This document shows, in pieces, positions 45,459-57,529 of a stretch of DNA of 64,000 nucleotides. The position numbers were made by a program, and so were the translations under genes. Location: NCBI GenBank assembly GCA_032719365.1, contig CM064865.1, positions 34,956,065-35,020,064 on the forward strand, written 5' to 3'. Position 1 is the stretch's first letter. Each line of letters starts with the position of its first letter. Below the pieces are notes generated by a model that was not told the DNA's origin, did not search any database, and was given only the letters and a program-made list of their open reading frames with translations. This DNA is from Prinsepia uniflora. Its lineage: Eukaryota > Streptophyta > Magnoliopsida > Rosales > Rosaceae.

Positions 45459-46262
45459 TTGAAAGATTTAAAGAATGATTTCAAACGGTTTTTCATATTC
45501 CATCCTTTATATATGATTGTCTCCTCCGGGGAGGGTCGTTGGCCTGGGTGGACCCCGGAGTAGTCACGGAGCACTGACTGAGTGGAGTCGCCCCCCAGTT
45601 GGGTTCCTTACTCTCAGGATGGGCATGGTTCGTTACCTTCAGGGAGGGTCATTGATCTACGGACATTGACCTCGGTGGACCCTGGGAGACTTGGGTTTGA
45701 GACCCCGGTTAGCACACGTGTAGCTTTATCTTGCCGTGACAGGTTCTGGATATGAAATATAATGGATAAACATGATTTCAATTGGTTTTGGGAAATTGTG
45801 TTTATAATGTTAAATGGATTTGGGCTGAGATCCCACATATGTTCAATGTGTTATGGTTTTCTGTAAATGGTTTTGGGCAGGAGCCCGGGTGACTCGTATT
45901 TACAGAATTTGGGGCTGAGACCCTAATTATGGATGTTTTAACATATATTATTGGATAATGGTTTTACTATGCATGCATGCTTTTTAGTGGAGGGTATAAA
46001 TGTCTTCCTTATTAAATGTTTTTTATAAACTCTTTGTTTTGTCCACTCACAGTCTTTCTGTTTTTAATACCCTTCAGGTTGACAGCGGATGTGGACTGTA
46101 GCAGAGATCGAGATATCACATGCCTCCTCCGGATCCTGGCGTACTCTGATAGCCCGGGAGGGCAAAGGTCGGAAATATCCCTTGTCTGACACTTCGTGTC
46201 AGACGGGAGCAGGGTCATCCCTCGTTAATCCCGGGTGGATTGGGATGGGTCCTGTCAGAGAT

Positions 46263-48672
46263 TACAATTATATTTCAAGTTCGATGGGGCTATTGGACAC
46301 ACGTACCACACCTGGAGCAGAGACAGGTGTTTTATCTTACCTTAGTGAGTATCCACAAGCGTTGATGGAATACAGACCCACACACTGTATCTCCAGAAAT
46401 TTTAATACCTTGTTGACCGGGAGTTGATCCCATTGGGTTGGGAAATTGGTATCGGTACTCCTCTATTATGTGTTTGAGGAACCAGTGTTATTGGGAAGTT
46501 TTGAATTGACATGGTAGGTCTTCTGGTGGGACCAAAGAAGATCACTAAGGAAGAGTATTCAGATTTTTACAAGAGTCTTACTAATGACTAGCCAGAGGAT
46601 ACTCATTTCGAGAGTTACGACTTGGTGGCCAGGAAAATACTATAGAATGACTATTCGGGATATGGGACACGTGTTGTGCAGTCCCCAAATGGCTCAGTAA
46701 GCTTGAGGAAGATGTCGGTTGTGTAGACATTTCTGGTGGTGTTCCTTGTAGGATTTACTGAGGTTGTTACCTCAAAGTGAGGTTGAGTTACGATTGAGTT
46801 TCCTCCAAGTACTCAACCCATTTTGTAGCCCATCGATAGACTTGAGGATGTAGCACAGGTACCCTGTTGAAAATGGTTTGACTTTACTCGAAGTCTGGAA
46901 TTTGGTTGAAAGATATGCTTTGGATGCATGTATTGTATGCTCGGATGTTTGATTCCCCAATTAACTTCAAAAGTGAAATTCCCCGAGATGGCTTATGATT
47001 AGTGCTGTGGTGATGGTTGGCCATTGTGAGTTGGCAACGGAGTATTAATGGATTTCGGGAATTGGGGACCCTAGATGTTTGAATTCCTATATGAATTGTG
47101 GATTCTAATATTATGTAATGTGATCTAGATTGTGTAATCCGATCTATGATTCGAAAAATGTGGACCGGAGTTGATTTCCTAGTTATGATATCATCTTTGA
47201 AAAATGATGGTGGATGCTCGGAGGACCGGTGTAGCTTTGGATTGACATCAATTAATCACGGTAACTGAGATTGGATTCACTCAGACAAGATGAGTGTTAT
47301 CAACTTTCGGGTGGAGGTTTTCCTATGGGATTGTAGCCTGTTGACAGGATCGACTCAAAAGGGAGTCAATCTCGTGTGAAATGATAATTAGATGAGCAGA
47401 ATGTTGATCACTGCTCTAGTTTGACTATCTTGGCCATTAGTAGGAGTTTGTCGTGGTGGCACATGTATGTAAGTGTTGGACTCACTATCTCCCTAGGAGA
47501 TGTGCATAATCTTAGAGATCATGGAGCCTTATGTATCAAGTTACTCTGAGGGAGTTACACTCAAGGCAGAAAGACTGGCTTAGATATTATTGCGCAGTTT
47601 CAGGACCTGACCCGTTGCATCATCAGGATGGTGGTCGAGGTAGGTAACCGACATGACTTTTCATTTAGGATTGGTACGTCTTCGTAGGCATAAGTCGGTT
47701 GACCTTTGGAGTTAACCAAAAATTGGATTGGTTAGCGAACTGGTTGGTTTATCTTTGGAGTTGGTTAAGTGACCACGAGAACTCAGAAAGGACATGGTGT
47801 ATTGGTATACGATCTTTCCAGTGTAGAGATCAGATAGAAAAGATCTAGTGTTGAGCCACGATTGGCATGGCAACCATATGGTAATCGGATTGGCTCTGAT
47901 GTTGATTTTTCTTGGAGACGCTTGGACCAGATGTCATGTACTATGCACTAGAGGCAAGGGACTTATAGAGGGTTCAGTTATTATTCGAGCTTAGAGCTCA
48001 GGGCCATGGTTGTGGGCCAGAGGAACCCTAGTAAAATTGAGTTATGATTATCTTAGCTAGAGAAAGTATTCGATGCGGGTCCAGATACACTCAGGATGGG
48101 TGACATATCAGTTTGAGACTCAAGAGGAGTCAGGATAACATCGTTGGTCGCTGAGTAATACGAGGTATTGTACAAGGACTTTGGCGCGAGTCAGATTGGG
48201 TAAGGACATTGAACGAAAAAAGTGGAACCGTAAGTTCCCAGCTGGTCACGACGGTGCATCGTGAGTGTGATTGACGTTGGGAAACCATCTAGTAAGGTAG
48301 AAAACTTGGCATTGCTCAGTAGGAGCAGGATTGTCAGATTGGATTCTAAGTACACCCACGTAGGTGACACGTGAGATCGACGAGTATCGATGCGTCGAGC
48401 AAGGCATGGGTGTTGAGTTTTAGGATTTCCAGTGACAATTGATCACTCACGGATACGGTCATGGAGGATGAGCTGAGTTTCAGCATTGATCGTTGGATTG
48501 TAGTTGCGCCGAGTGACGTTCGAGTTCAGTACGCATACTATGGATAGATGTTGGACGTGAACGTGGACGCGTGGGGAGCCTCGGGTTAGAGGCAGGATTG
48601 GATTTGCACAATTTTGATGTGGATTTGAGTCGATGTGAATTTCGAGGATGAAATTCTTTAAAGAGAGTGGAT
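46263..48672 (+). other. non-coding internal region of the subfamily D element, right part
   Basis: No recognisable protein domain. It ends with TTTCGAGGATGAAATT and the degenerate polypurine tract TTAAAGAGAGTGGAT (to 48672), immediately followed by the 3' LTR. The CGAGGAYGAAATT segment is the counterpart of the one at the end of Del/Tekay chromovirus pol. Confidence 0.65.
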
Positions 48673-49439
48673 TGTAATGATTCGTCCCTAAATTATGTGA
48701 TTATCGAGACGAATCAAGAATTAATCGAGACTAATAGGGATTAGTCGAGGTGAAATGATGATTTTTACACTAAACGAGGGAAAATGTTGACTTTTGAGCT
48801 GAGATGTCAAATGCACATGGACCGAGGTCTATTACGTAGATCGAGATATTACGAGTATGTAGACGGGCACGTCGAGATAGAACATTGGACAAGAAAGTTA
48901 CGACTCAATGAAGGTCTTGTCGAATTTTACAGTGGCATGTAATTCGAGAAGGTTGACTTTTATTTGTTTCTAGTGGGCCCAAAATATCTGGCCTGGACCA
49001 ATGGATGAGTGACAAGTGAGGACACTTGTCACTCATGCCATTGGCCCATCATCCCACATTCATACACATTCCTCTTCCTTTGTTCTAAAATCCGATATGA
49101 GATCATTCTTTGATTTGTTCACGACGATATGGATATCGGTAATTGATTTATTCACGGCGACGATATGAACGCCAGCCGTAGATTTGTTCACGACGATATG
49201 GATATCGATAATTGATTTATTCACGACGAGTGCTTATTATATATGAGATCATTCTTTGATTTTTTCACGACGATATGGATATCGGTAATTGATTTATTCA
49301 CGACGACGATATGAACGTCGGCCATAGATTTGTTCTTGGGGACATGCTCGGACGTGAGTTGTCCTGGAGCTTATGTGCGCACTTTGTTTAGATATTGTGA
49401 CTGATGATGATGATATGATGGTATGAGACAGATGTGGGA
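48673..49439 (+). repeat. truncated, internally replaced 3' LTR of the subfamily D element
   Basis: The first ~420 bases match 36390-36770. A jump then occurs to sequence equivalent to about 41590-41755 of the 5' LTR, preceded by a tandem duplication (unit ~146 bases, 49095-49240, then 49241 onward) built on GATTTRTTCACGACGA and GATATGGATATCG words. It is cut at 49439 by the next repeat. The palindrome at about 48998 has gained a second inner arm. Confidence 0.8.
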
Positions 49440-49727
49440 TGTCAGGACCCGACCTTCCTCGGGATATTGTCCGCTTTGGGCCTCTTCGCCCTCACGGTTT
49501 TATTTCCGGGAGCTTACGGTGCAACATCCCAAGGGGTCATTCATCATGGAATTGCAATAGTCTCAACTCGCTTAACTTTGGAGTTCCCTCGGAATCCAAA
49601 GCTAGTGAGCTCCCAAAAGGCCTCGTGCTAGATAGGTGTGTGCCTACACCTTTAAAGCACACCACTATTCCCTCCCAGACCATTCCCCTCGAAGGAATAT
49701 TGGATCGTTCACTGTTCCCGAATACCA
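49440..49727 (-). repeat. ~290-bp short LTR (family G), minus strand
   Basis: Begins TGTCAGGACCCGACC in plus orientation. It contains ATTGTCCGCTTTGGGCC, CCTCACGGTTTTAT, GAGCTCCCAAAAGGCC and GTGTGTGCCTACACC. The reverse-strand words GGGCCCAAAGCGGACAAT and GTGAGGGC recur in many plant LTRs. A second copy on the opposite strand lies at 62823-63125. It ends against the large LTR at about 49728. Confidence 0.75.
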
Positions 49728-52700
49728 TTTTAATACGACCTATCCCAATCCCCTAGATTAAAGTAGAACGTACCTGCTCCTGTCTGACACCGCGTGTCAG
49801 ATCAGGGATAAACTAGTCACCCGCTCGGGGTCCATCATCAGAGTATGCCAGGATCCGCGGTGGCATGTGATGTCTCGATCTCTACTACAACCTGCAACCG
49901 CTAACAACCTGAAGGGTATTAAAACCATAAAAGCTGTGAGTGGACAGAACAACAGTTTATAAAAAAAATCGTTTATCTCGAAAATTCATTTGTACCCTTC
50001 ACGTCAAAGCATGCATGCATCATAAAACAGTTATTTCAAATATTTTCTCGAAAGAAAGATGTATTGCTTCCCAAATCAAAGTGCAGTTAAAAATACTTCT
50101 CAATAGAATCTATTTCCTCAGTAAGGTTTCAGCCCAAAATCAAATCATACAAGGCCGCAGCCCAAAGCCAAAAGAAAGGGAAACCAGAACGGAACCTCAT
50201 CCAAATCCTTAGAACATGTGGGAACACATCCCATGGGAACTCATCACAATGTCAGTCAGGATTCTAATTCTAGCACTTGTGCATATAGCTCGGGACCGCT
50301 CACAGTCTCAACATGTCTCCGTGAACACATCACTCACCGCGACCGTCTCTAGATCATCACGAACACATCGCCGATCAATCTCAGAGTATATCATCAGCAC
50401 TCCTAAGTCAAGCCTCCCTTGTTTATTGCTTCCTGCGGCTGGTCGACAACAGGTAGTGCACTGTGACCTCTCCGGAAGGAACACATTGCATTCCGGAGGC
50501 AAGCGCCATAACACCCGGGACGAACCCGAATTTTTTCAACATACATAAGGCCTCAAACACAGAACATCACCAAATGGGTCACAGCCCGAAAACCAGTGGC
50601 CTATGACACTTCATATCCTAGGATTCCTCGAATCGTGTCAAATCCACCACTGAGCCTCATGCCTGAAATATCTTTCATAAAACTCATAACTGGGTCACAG
50701 CACAACTTATCTCCCGTTTGACTCTACCTTAAGTCAAACCTCAAATCAACTGGGTCATATGCCCGAAAGATATTTTCAAAGCTGAAAGCCAGTTCTCATT
50801 TCCAAAATACTTTCAAACCATCGTTCAACTGGGACTCACGCCCGAATCTCAATTTTATGCATCCGCGTGAAATCCTAAAAAACCGTAGATCAGTTCCTCG
50901 GTTTCTCACCTCTCTATGAAAACTTTGGAATCACATAAGACACAAGTACGTAGTACGCTCAGCCGAAGCCCAAACATCATATAAAACAGAAATCTCGAAC
51001 TACATGCAATAACACATTTTCCTCCGAAAATGCCAAACAAGTCATATTTACAAAACATATTTATAAAATACATATAAAACGTTTATGCATACATTGTATT
51101 CATAAAGCAAACTCCACTCACAGACCGTCCATGTTGCACCTCGATACGCATGCCATAAGCCTCTCCGGGTTAATCCGACCTCTTCGCGTCATCCAGACCT
51201 GTCCAAAACATACTCAAAGGTTACTATCAACCTAGACAAGTCCTAAATAAGAAACTGCAACATTCTCAGAAAAGTTAACGTGTCCCAGACACGCTTCCCT
51301 AGGCTTTAAATCTCAATTTGACCAACCTAACGATCTTTGATCGACTCGAAACCACCACTAGTGGATTCGTATCGTTGAATCCTTTATAATGGTCCTAGCC
51401 CCACCTCAAAATACATTTACACACGCCCCCACATGCGGGTCAAATTGGCAGGTCAACGTTGACAAAAAAGTCAACGTTGATGTCAGTAGTGAATAGTAAA
51501 GTCAATAGTTGACTTCATCGCTGACGTCAGTAGTGACGTCATCTGAAATCTGACACATGTCAGTCTGACATGTTAGGTATAACAGGATTACATCATCGAT
51601 GATGTCATCATCATGTCTGACCTCTGTTTGGGTCGACCTAATTCACTGTACCAGCTCACACGACCCGCGAACACAACCCGGCTTTTTCTCTCTGGTTCCT
51701 GGTTTGATTTCGAAGCCATTGATTCCTACGTAATCGTCCAATCATCCTCAATTGATCTATGGCTTCAAAAACACCTAAAACGGGCTAGAAATTTAAATTA
51801 AACTCAAAGAACAGTCGCCCAGTTTTCCAGCTTCCTGTTCGGGTTGCTTCGCCGTCTTCAGCCCTTGATTTCAAACCCCAGGGACTTGTAAAACCACCAA
51901 AAACACAACTCAATCAATGGAAACGTCCCATACACACTCAAAATTCAATTTCAAATGTAGATCAAAAACCAAACCTTCTCGGGTTTCCTTCCACCGTCTA
52001 CGGTGGCCCTCACCGTGGCCACTATCCTGCTCGTCTCAGTCCGTTCTCTCACCTCATCGTTCATGCCAACACAGATGATGAAGGTTTGTGAAGGTTGGGG
52101 CGGGCAATGGTGTTTGGGTTTCGGGTTAGGGAGAATGAAACAGAGAAGGGGGATGGGTGCATGTATGTGTGTTTGTGGGCATTGGATGAGTTACACTTGT
52201 CACTCATCCATTGGGCTTGTAACAAATATCTGGGGTCCAGACTAAATGACAAACAATTACATGACTTGTAAAACGCACAACCGTAAATAGTTTCTGAAAC
52301 TTTCCATGACCCATAATATTCCCGTCGAATGTCCGATTTTGACGTGCCGCCTGTCTACCGACTCGTATCGACTCGATCTACGTAACGGTCCTCGATCTTC
52401 GTGCATTGGACCTCTAGGGTTGGAAGTCAACTTTTGCCCTCGTCTAGGGATAAAATTGTAATTTCACCTTAAACGTCCGATAATCCTCTACTAATCCCCA
52501 ATTAGCCTCTATAGTCCTCGATTTAATCTTAAAGCTTCAAAAACACCTAAAACGGGCTAGAAATTTACCTTAAAGTTGAAGAATAGTCGCCCAGTTTTCT
52601 GGCTTCCTGTCTGGGCTGCTCTGCCGTCTTCAGCCCTCGATTTCAATCCCTTGGGACTCGTACAACCACCAAAAACACAACTTAATCAATGGAAAAGTCC

Positions 52701-53334
52701 CATACACACTCAAAATTCGATTTCAAATTTAGAACAAAAAGCAAACCTTCTCGGGCTTCCGGCTACCATCTACGGCGGTCCTCGCCGTGGCCACCATCCT
52801 GCTCGTCTCATTCCGTTCTCTCACTTCCCCGTTCATGAGAACACAGATGATGAAGGTTTGTGACGGTTGGGGTGGGTTATGGTATTTGGGTTTCGAGTTA
52901 GGGAGAATGAAACAGAGAAGGCGGATAGGTGCATGTATGTGTGTTTATGGGTAATGGATGAGTGACAAGTGTCACTCATCCATTGGGCATGTAACAAATA
53001 TCTGGGGTCCACACTAAATGACAAAAAATTACTTGACTCATAAAACGTGCAATCGTAAATAGTTCCCAAAATCTTCCGTGACCCATAACTTTCCCGTCGA
53101 ATGTCCGATTTTGACGTGCCACCTGTCTACGGACTCGTATTGGCTCGATCTACGTAACGGTCCTTGGTCCTCGTGCATTGGACCTCTTGGGTTAGAAGTC
53201 AACTTTTACCCTCGTATAGGGTAAAATTATAATTTCTCCCTGAACGTCCGATAATCCTCGACTAATCCCCAATTAGTCTCGCTAATCCTCGATTTAATCT
53301 TAATTAATCCCAAAAATTTGGGATGTGTCGTTAC
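49728..53334 (-). repeat. large LTR, subfamily H, with an internal tandem duplication
   Basis: Minus-strand start TGTAACGACACATCCC at 53334; the end near 49728 is degenerate (GGTCGTATTA). Modules: exon-like 51122-51198 (77 nt), a donor-like site at 51112-51121 (one base off), acceptor-like site 49936-49945, stem-loop 49782-49802, ACGT-rich stretch 51480-51620. A 771-base direct duplication makes it 3.6 kb. It is followed at 53335 by AATCTTCCCTCCTTAAGG, i.e. a minus-strand polypurine tract, so it is a 3' LTR. Confidence 0.85.
51762..53304 (-). repeat. 771-bp tandem duplication inside the subfamily H LTR
   Basis: Unit 1 at 51762-52533 and unit 2 at 52534-53304 both start GCTTCAAAAACACCTAAAAC and run to CGATTTAATCTTAA. 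They have diverged by scattered substitutions. Each carries the palindrome (52184-52209 and 52956-52981). Confidence 0.85.
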
Positions 53335-53788
53335 AATCTTCCCTCCTTAAGGAATTTCAACCTTGAAATTCAAACGGACCTAAAGTCCACAACCAAACCG
53401 TGGAAATCCAGTCCTATCACCCCCCTTGGGGAATTTTTGTGTAAACGCACACGTCCGACACAACCACAGTAACCGTCGGTATCCACTATCACTGGAGCCT
53501 CCAAAGCTCCAACTCAACCCTCAAGAATCTACACGTCGGTTGGTAAGCCTTGCTGGAGACACCGAGACTCGTCAATCTTGCCTGTCACTCATTCTAATAG
53601 GTCAATTATGCAAAGCTGGCCTCAAATCGTCTTTTCAGCCTGATGGTTCTTCTCGGATGACAATCGAAGTTGACATCCCCGCTCAACATCCGAGCAGGAA
53701 ATCATCCGCTAGATTCTGCCGTCACGATGGTACGAATCTGAATGTACCAAGTCATCTTAATCCACTCTGCCGTCGCTAGATTCTGTCG
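53335..53788 (-). other. polypurine tract and 3' internal fragment, subfamily H
   Basis: CTTCCCTCCTTAAGG adjoins the LTR (AAGGAGGGAAG on the minus strand), then AACCTTGAAATT, a decayed form of the FCGAGGACGAAATT segment. The ~450 bases match 56025-56400 and the reverse of 57530-57769. It ends abruptly at a second LTR at 53789. Confidence 0.7.
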
Positions 53789-56024
53789 CCATGAACACAT
53801 CACTCGCCACGACCGTATCTAGATAATTGCGAACACATCACTGATCGATCTCAGAGTATCTCATCAGCACTGCTAAGTCGAGCCTCCCTCAGTTATTGGT
53901 TCCCGCGGCTGCTCGACAACAGGAAGTACACCATGACCTCTAAGGAAGGAACACATCGCAGTCCAGAGGTGAGCGTCGTAACACCCGGGATGAACCCGAA
54001 TGTTATCATCATACGTAGGGCCTCAAACACAGAACATCACCAAGTGGGTCATAGCCCGAAACTAGTGTCCTATGACACTTCATATCCCAGGATTTTTTGA
54101 ATCCTGTCAAATCCACCACTGAGTCTCATGCTTGAAATATCTTTCATAAAACTCATAACTGGGTCACAGCCCAACTTATCTCACGTTTGACTATACTTTA
54201 AGTCAAACCTCAAATCAACTGGGTCATATGCTCGAAAGATATTTTCAAAGCTGAAAGCCAGTTCTCATTTCCAAAATACTTTCAAACCATCGTTCAACTG
54301 GGACTCACGTCCGAATCTTGATTTCACACATCCCTGTGAAATCCTCAAAAATCATAGATCAGTTCCTCGGTTTCACGCCTCTCCTTGAAACCTTCGGAAT
54401 CACATAAAATACAAGCACGTAGTACACTCGGCCGAAGCCCAAACATCATATAAAACAGAAATCTCGAACAACATGCAATAACACATTTTCCTCCTAAAAT
54501 ACCAAACAATTCATGTTTAGATCACATGCACTAATGGCATATCAAAATATGTTTATAAACACATATAAAACATTTATGCGTGCATCATATTCATAAAACA
54601 AAGTCCACTCACAAACCGTCCATGTTGCACCTTGATACGTGTGCCATAAGCCTTTCCGGGCTAATCCGACCTCTTCGGGTAATCCAGACCTATCCAAAAC
54701 ATACTCAAAGGTTACTATCAACCTAGACAAGTCCTAAAAAATAACCCCCAACATTCTCGGAATGGTTAACTTGTCCCGGACACGCTTCCCTAGGCTTTAA
54801 ACCTCAATTTGACCAACCTAAAGATCTCTGATTGACTTGAAACCATCACCAGTGGATTCGTATCGTCGAAACCTTTAAAATGGTTCTAGCCTCACCTCAA
54901 AATATATGGCACGAACCCATGCGCGAAGATCAAAGTGGCTGGTCAACGCTGACGTCGGCAGTGAACCGTAAAGTCAACGGTTGACGTCAGTGATGGAGTT
55001 AGTAGTGACATCATCTGACATCTGACACATGTCAGGTCTACAGGATGACGTCATCTTATGATGTCATTGATGATGTCATCATCCCTAACCTCTGTGTAGG
55101 TCGACCCGGTTCACTATATCGGGTCACACGACCCGCAGACCCGACCTGACTTTTTCTCTCTGGTTCCTGGTCTGATTTCGAAGCCGTTTCTTCCTACGTG
55201 ATTATCCAAGCATCCTCAATCGATCTATGGCTTCAAAAAGACCTAAAACGGGCTAGAAATGTACCTTAAACTCGAAGAATAGTCACCTCGTTTTCTAGCT
55301 TTCTGTCCTGGTTACTCCGCCTTCTTCAGCCCTCGATTTCAATCCCCAGGGACTCGTATAACCACAAAAAACACAACTCAATCAATGGAAACGTCCCATA
55401 CACACTCAAAATTTGATTTCAAATATAGAACAAAACCAAACCTTCTCGGGTTTTTAGCCACTATTTACGGTGGCCCTCGTCGTGGCCACCATCATGCGTG
55501 TCTCAGTTCGTTCTCTCACCTCCCCATTCATGCCAACACAGATGCTGAAGGTTTGTGAAGGTTGGGGTGGGTTATGGTGTTCGTGTTTCGAGTTAGGGAG
55601 AATGAAACAGAGAAGGGGGATGGGTGCATGTATGTGTGTTTTTGGGCAATGGATGAGTGACAGTTCCATTGGGCCTATAACAAATATCTGGGGTCCACAC
55701 TAAATAATAAACAATTACTTGGCTCATAAAACGCGCAACTGTAAATAGTTCTTGAAACCTTCTATGACCCATAACTTTCCCGTCGAAAGTCCTATTTCAA
55801 CGTGCCACCTGTCTACAGACTCGTATCAATTCGATCTACGTAAAGATCCTTGGTCCTCGTGCATTGGACCTCCTAGACCAGAAGTCAACTTTTACCTTCG
55901 TCTAGGGGCAAAATTGTAATTTTGCCCTGAACATCAGATAATCCTCGACTAATCCCCGATTAGCTTCGCTAATCCTCGATTTAATCTTAATTAATCCCAA
56001 AAAAATTTGGGACGGGTCGTTACA
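53789..56024 (-). repeat. second subfamily H LTR, truncated
   Basis: Matches 50315-53334 but lacks the last ~590 bases (minus sense) and lacks the 771-base duplication. Exon-like 54613-54689 (77 nt) with GTGAGTGGAC complement at 54603-54612. Ends GACGGGTCGTTACA at 56024, next to another AATCTTCCCTCCTTAAGG tract. Confidence 0.85.
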
Positions 56025-57529
56025 ATCTTCCCTCCTTAAGGAATTTTGTCCTCAAAATTCAAATTAACCCAAAGTCCACAACCAAACCGTAGAAATACAG
56101 TCCTGTCACCCCCTTCGGGGCATTTTTGTGTGAACGTACACGTTCGACACAACCACAGTACCCGTCGGTATCCATTGTCACCGGAGCTTCCAAAGCTCCA
56201 ACTCAACTCTCGAGAATCTACACGTCAGTTCGTAAGTCTCACTCGAGACACCGAAACTCATCAATCTCGCCTGTCACTCACTTTGACAGGTCAACTATAC
56301 TAGGCTGACCTCAAATCATCTTTTCATCCTGATGGTTCTTCTCGTCTGACAATCGAAGCTGACATCCTGCTCAGTATCTGATCATGTAATTTCCGCTAGA
56401 TCCTACCGTCACGATGGCAGAAATCTCACCTTGCAGGCCATACTCAAATCTGCGGCATTTATCGGCATCGGTACCCATATCAGTTAAATGCCTCATTTTC
56501 CCATACTCAAGTTGAATATCACTAGAGTCCTATCACTACATACCAATCTGATTCTATTGGATATCGTTCCATTCCATTACCACAACATACCAGATTGACT
56601 TCGTAGTAAGCCAATCCCATCGACAACTATCGTGACTAGCCGGTAACTCTCGGCTCCACTACACTTTCGTTGCGCTACTCTAACCTTGACTCGCTCTTGA
56701 GTCCCCACATCTTATCACAGGTCACTCAGTGACCTACTCTGAAATCTCGACTCATCTCGAGTCCCAAACTGTCGTCTCATGTACCCTGTGATACACAATC
56801 GACATCTCACCCATGCTAGGTGTATCTTGACCCCATCGAATACTTGCCTTAGTGGAGGTAATCACACAGATAAAACACTAGGGTTCCTCTGGCCCACATT
56901 TGGCCCTGAGCTCCCGGCTCTCATAATCACTGAACCCTCTTAATCCACTCTGCTCAAGCACACAGTATGCGACGTTCAGTCGACATCTCAATATGTCAGA
57001 ACACATCCGATGATAATCCTCGTCGAACTGTTACCATCGGATCCAATCCGATCACCATCTCATGTCCATCTAGGACTCTATTCATTAGAGAAAACACTCA
57101 TCCCCTCTGGTAACTCTTAACTCGACATAACGATTAACCATGGTCAATCCCATAGTCCAACGTGCACTACACACAGGTGGACCCACATCATATCAATCAT
57201 CAAGGCACTACCCAGGCCTGTTCAAGGACTGCACTCTAGCAATGTCCATCCCCATGCTACCATCCACGCTCCAAACATGGCTCGGACCTCAATCGTTCGT
57301 CACCAGGCTAACATCAATCCATCACAATCTCTATCCTCATATCCAACTCGAGGTATCGGCTATTCATCTTTTCCTGATCAATACCCATGTATCGTCCTCG
57401 TCTCACTTATTCACATATCCACACATACTCATCAACCAATCCAAGACAGATCATAAACTCCACATATCCAACCTCTATCTTGTCATCACACCAACTATTC
57501 CAAAAGATTCTTTAACCTGTCATGTGTAG
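56025..57529 (-). other. non-coding internal sequence of subfamily H
   Basis: Polypurine tract and 3' internal domain as at 53335. Then sequence without recognised coding; the 129-codon plus-strand frame at 57140-57529 lacks any known motif and lies antisense to the element. Confidence 0.6.

Larger units (their letters stand above)
43174..46257 (+). mobile_element. 3.1-kb solo LTR, subfamily B, in the subfamily D internal region
   Basis: Begins TGTAACGACCCGTCCC, ends GGGTCCTGTCA, TSD GAGAT perfect (43169-43173 and 46258-46262). Same family as the 10-kb element's LTRs but on the plus strand and clearly diverged. Modules: palindrome 43689-43714, possible donor GAG/GTAAGA at 44113, exon-like 44735-44811 (77 nt), GTGAGTGGAC 44812-44821, hairpins 45194-45458, GTCCACTCAC 46041-46050, stem-loop 46184-46204. 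Confidence 0.95.
36390..49439 (+). mobile_element. non-autonomous LTR element, subfamily D, with two nested solo LTRs
   Basis: The 5' LTR (36390-42138, interrupted by 36784-39911) and a truncated 3' LTR (48673-49439) share their first ~400 bases (TGTAAYGAYYCGTCCC, then ATTATGTGATTATCGAGAC). The primer site is TGGTACCAGAGC at 42142-42153, one base off the usual form. The internal region holds no gag or pol and is itself interrupted by a solo LTR at 43174-46257. The right end is replaced by the cluster starting at 49440, so no TSD can be checked. Confidence 0.85.

Noticed and set aside
57140..57529. 129-codon plus-strand open frame
   Set aside because: Antisense to a non-coding internal domain, His/Ser/Thr-rich, with no recognisable motif.
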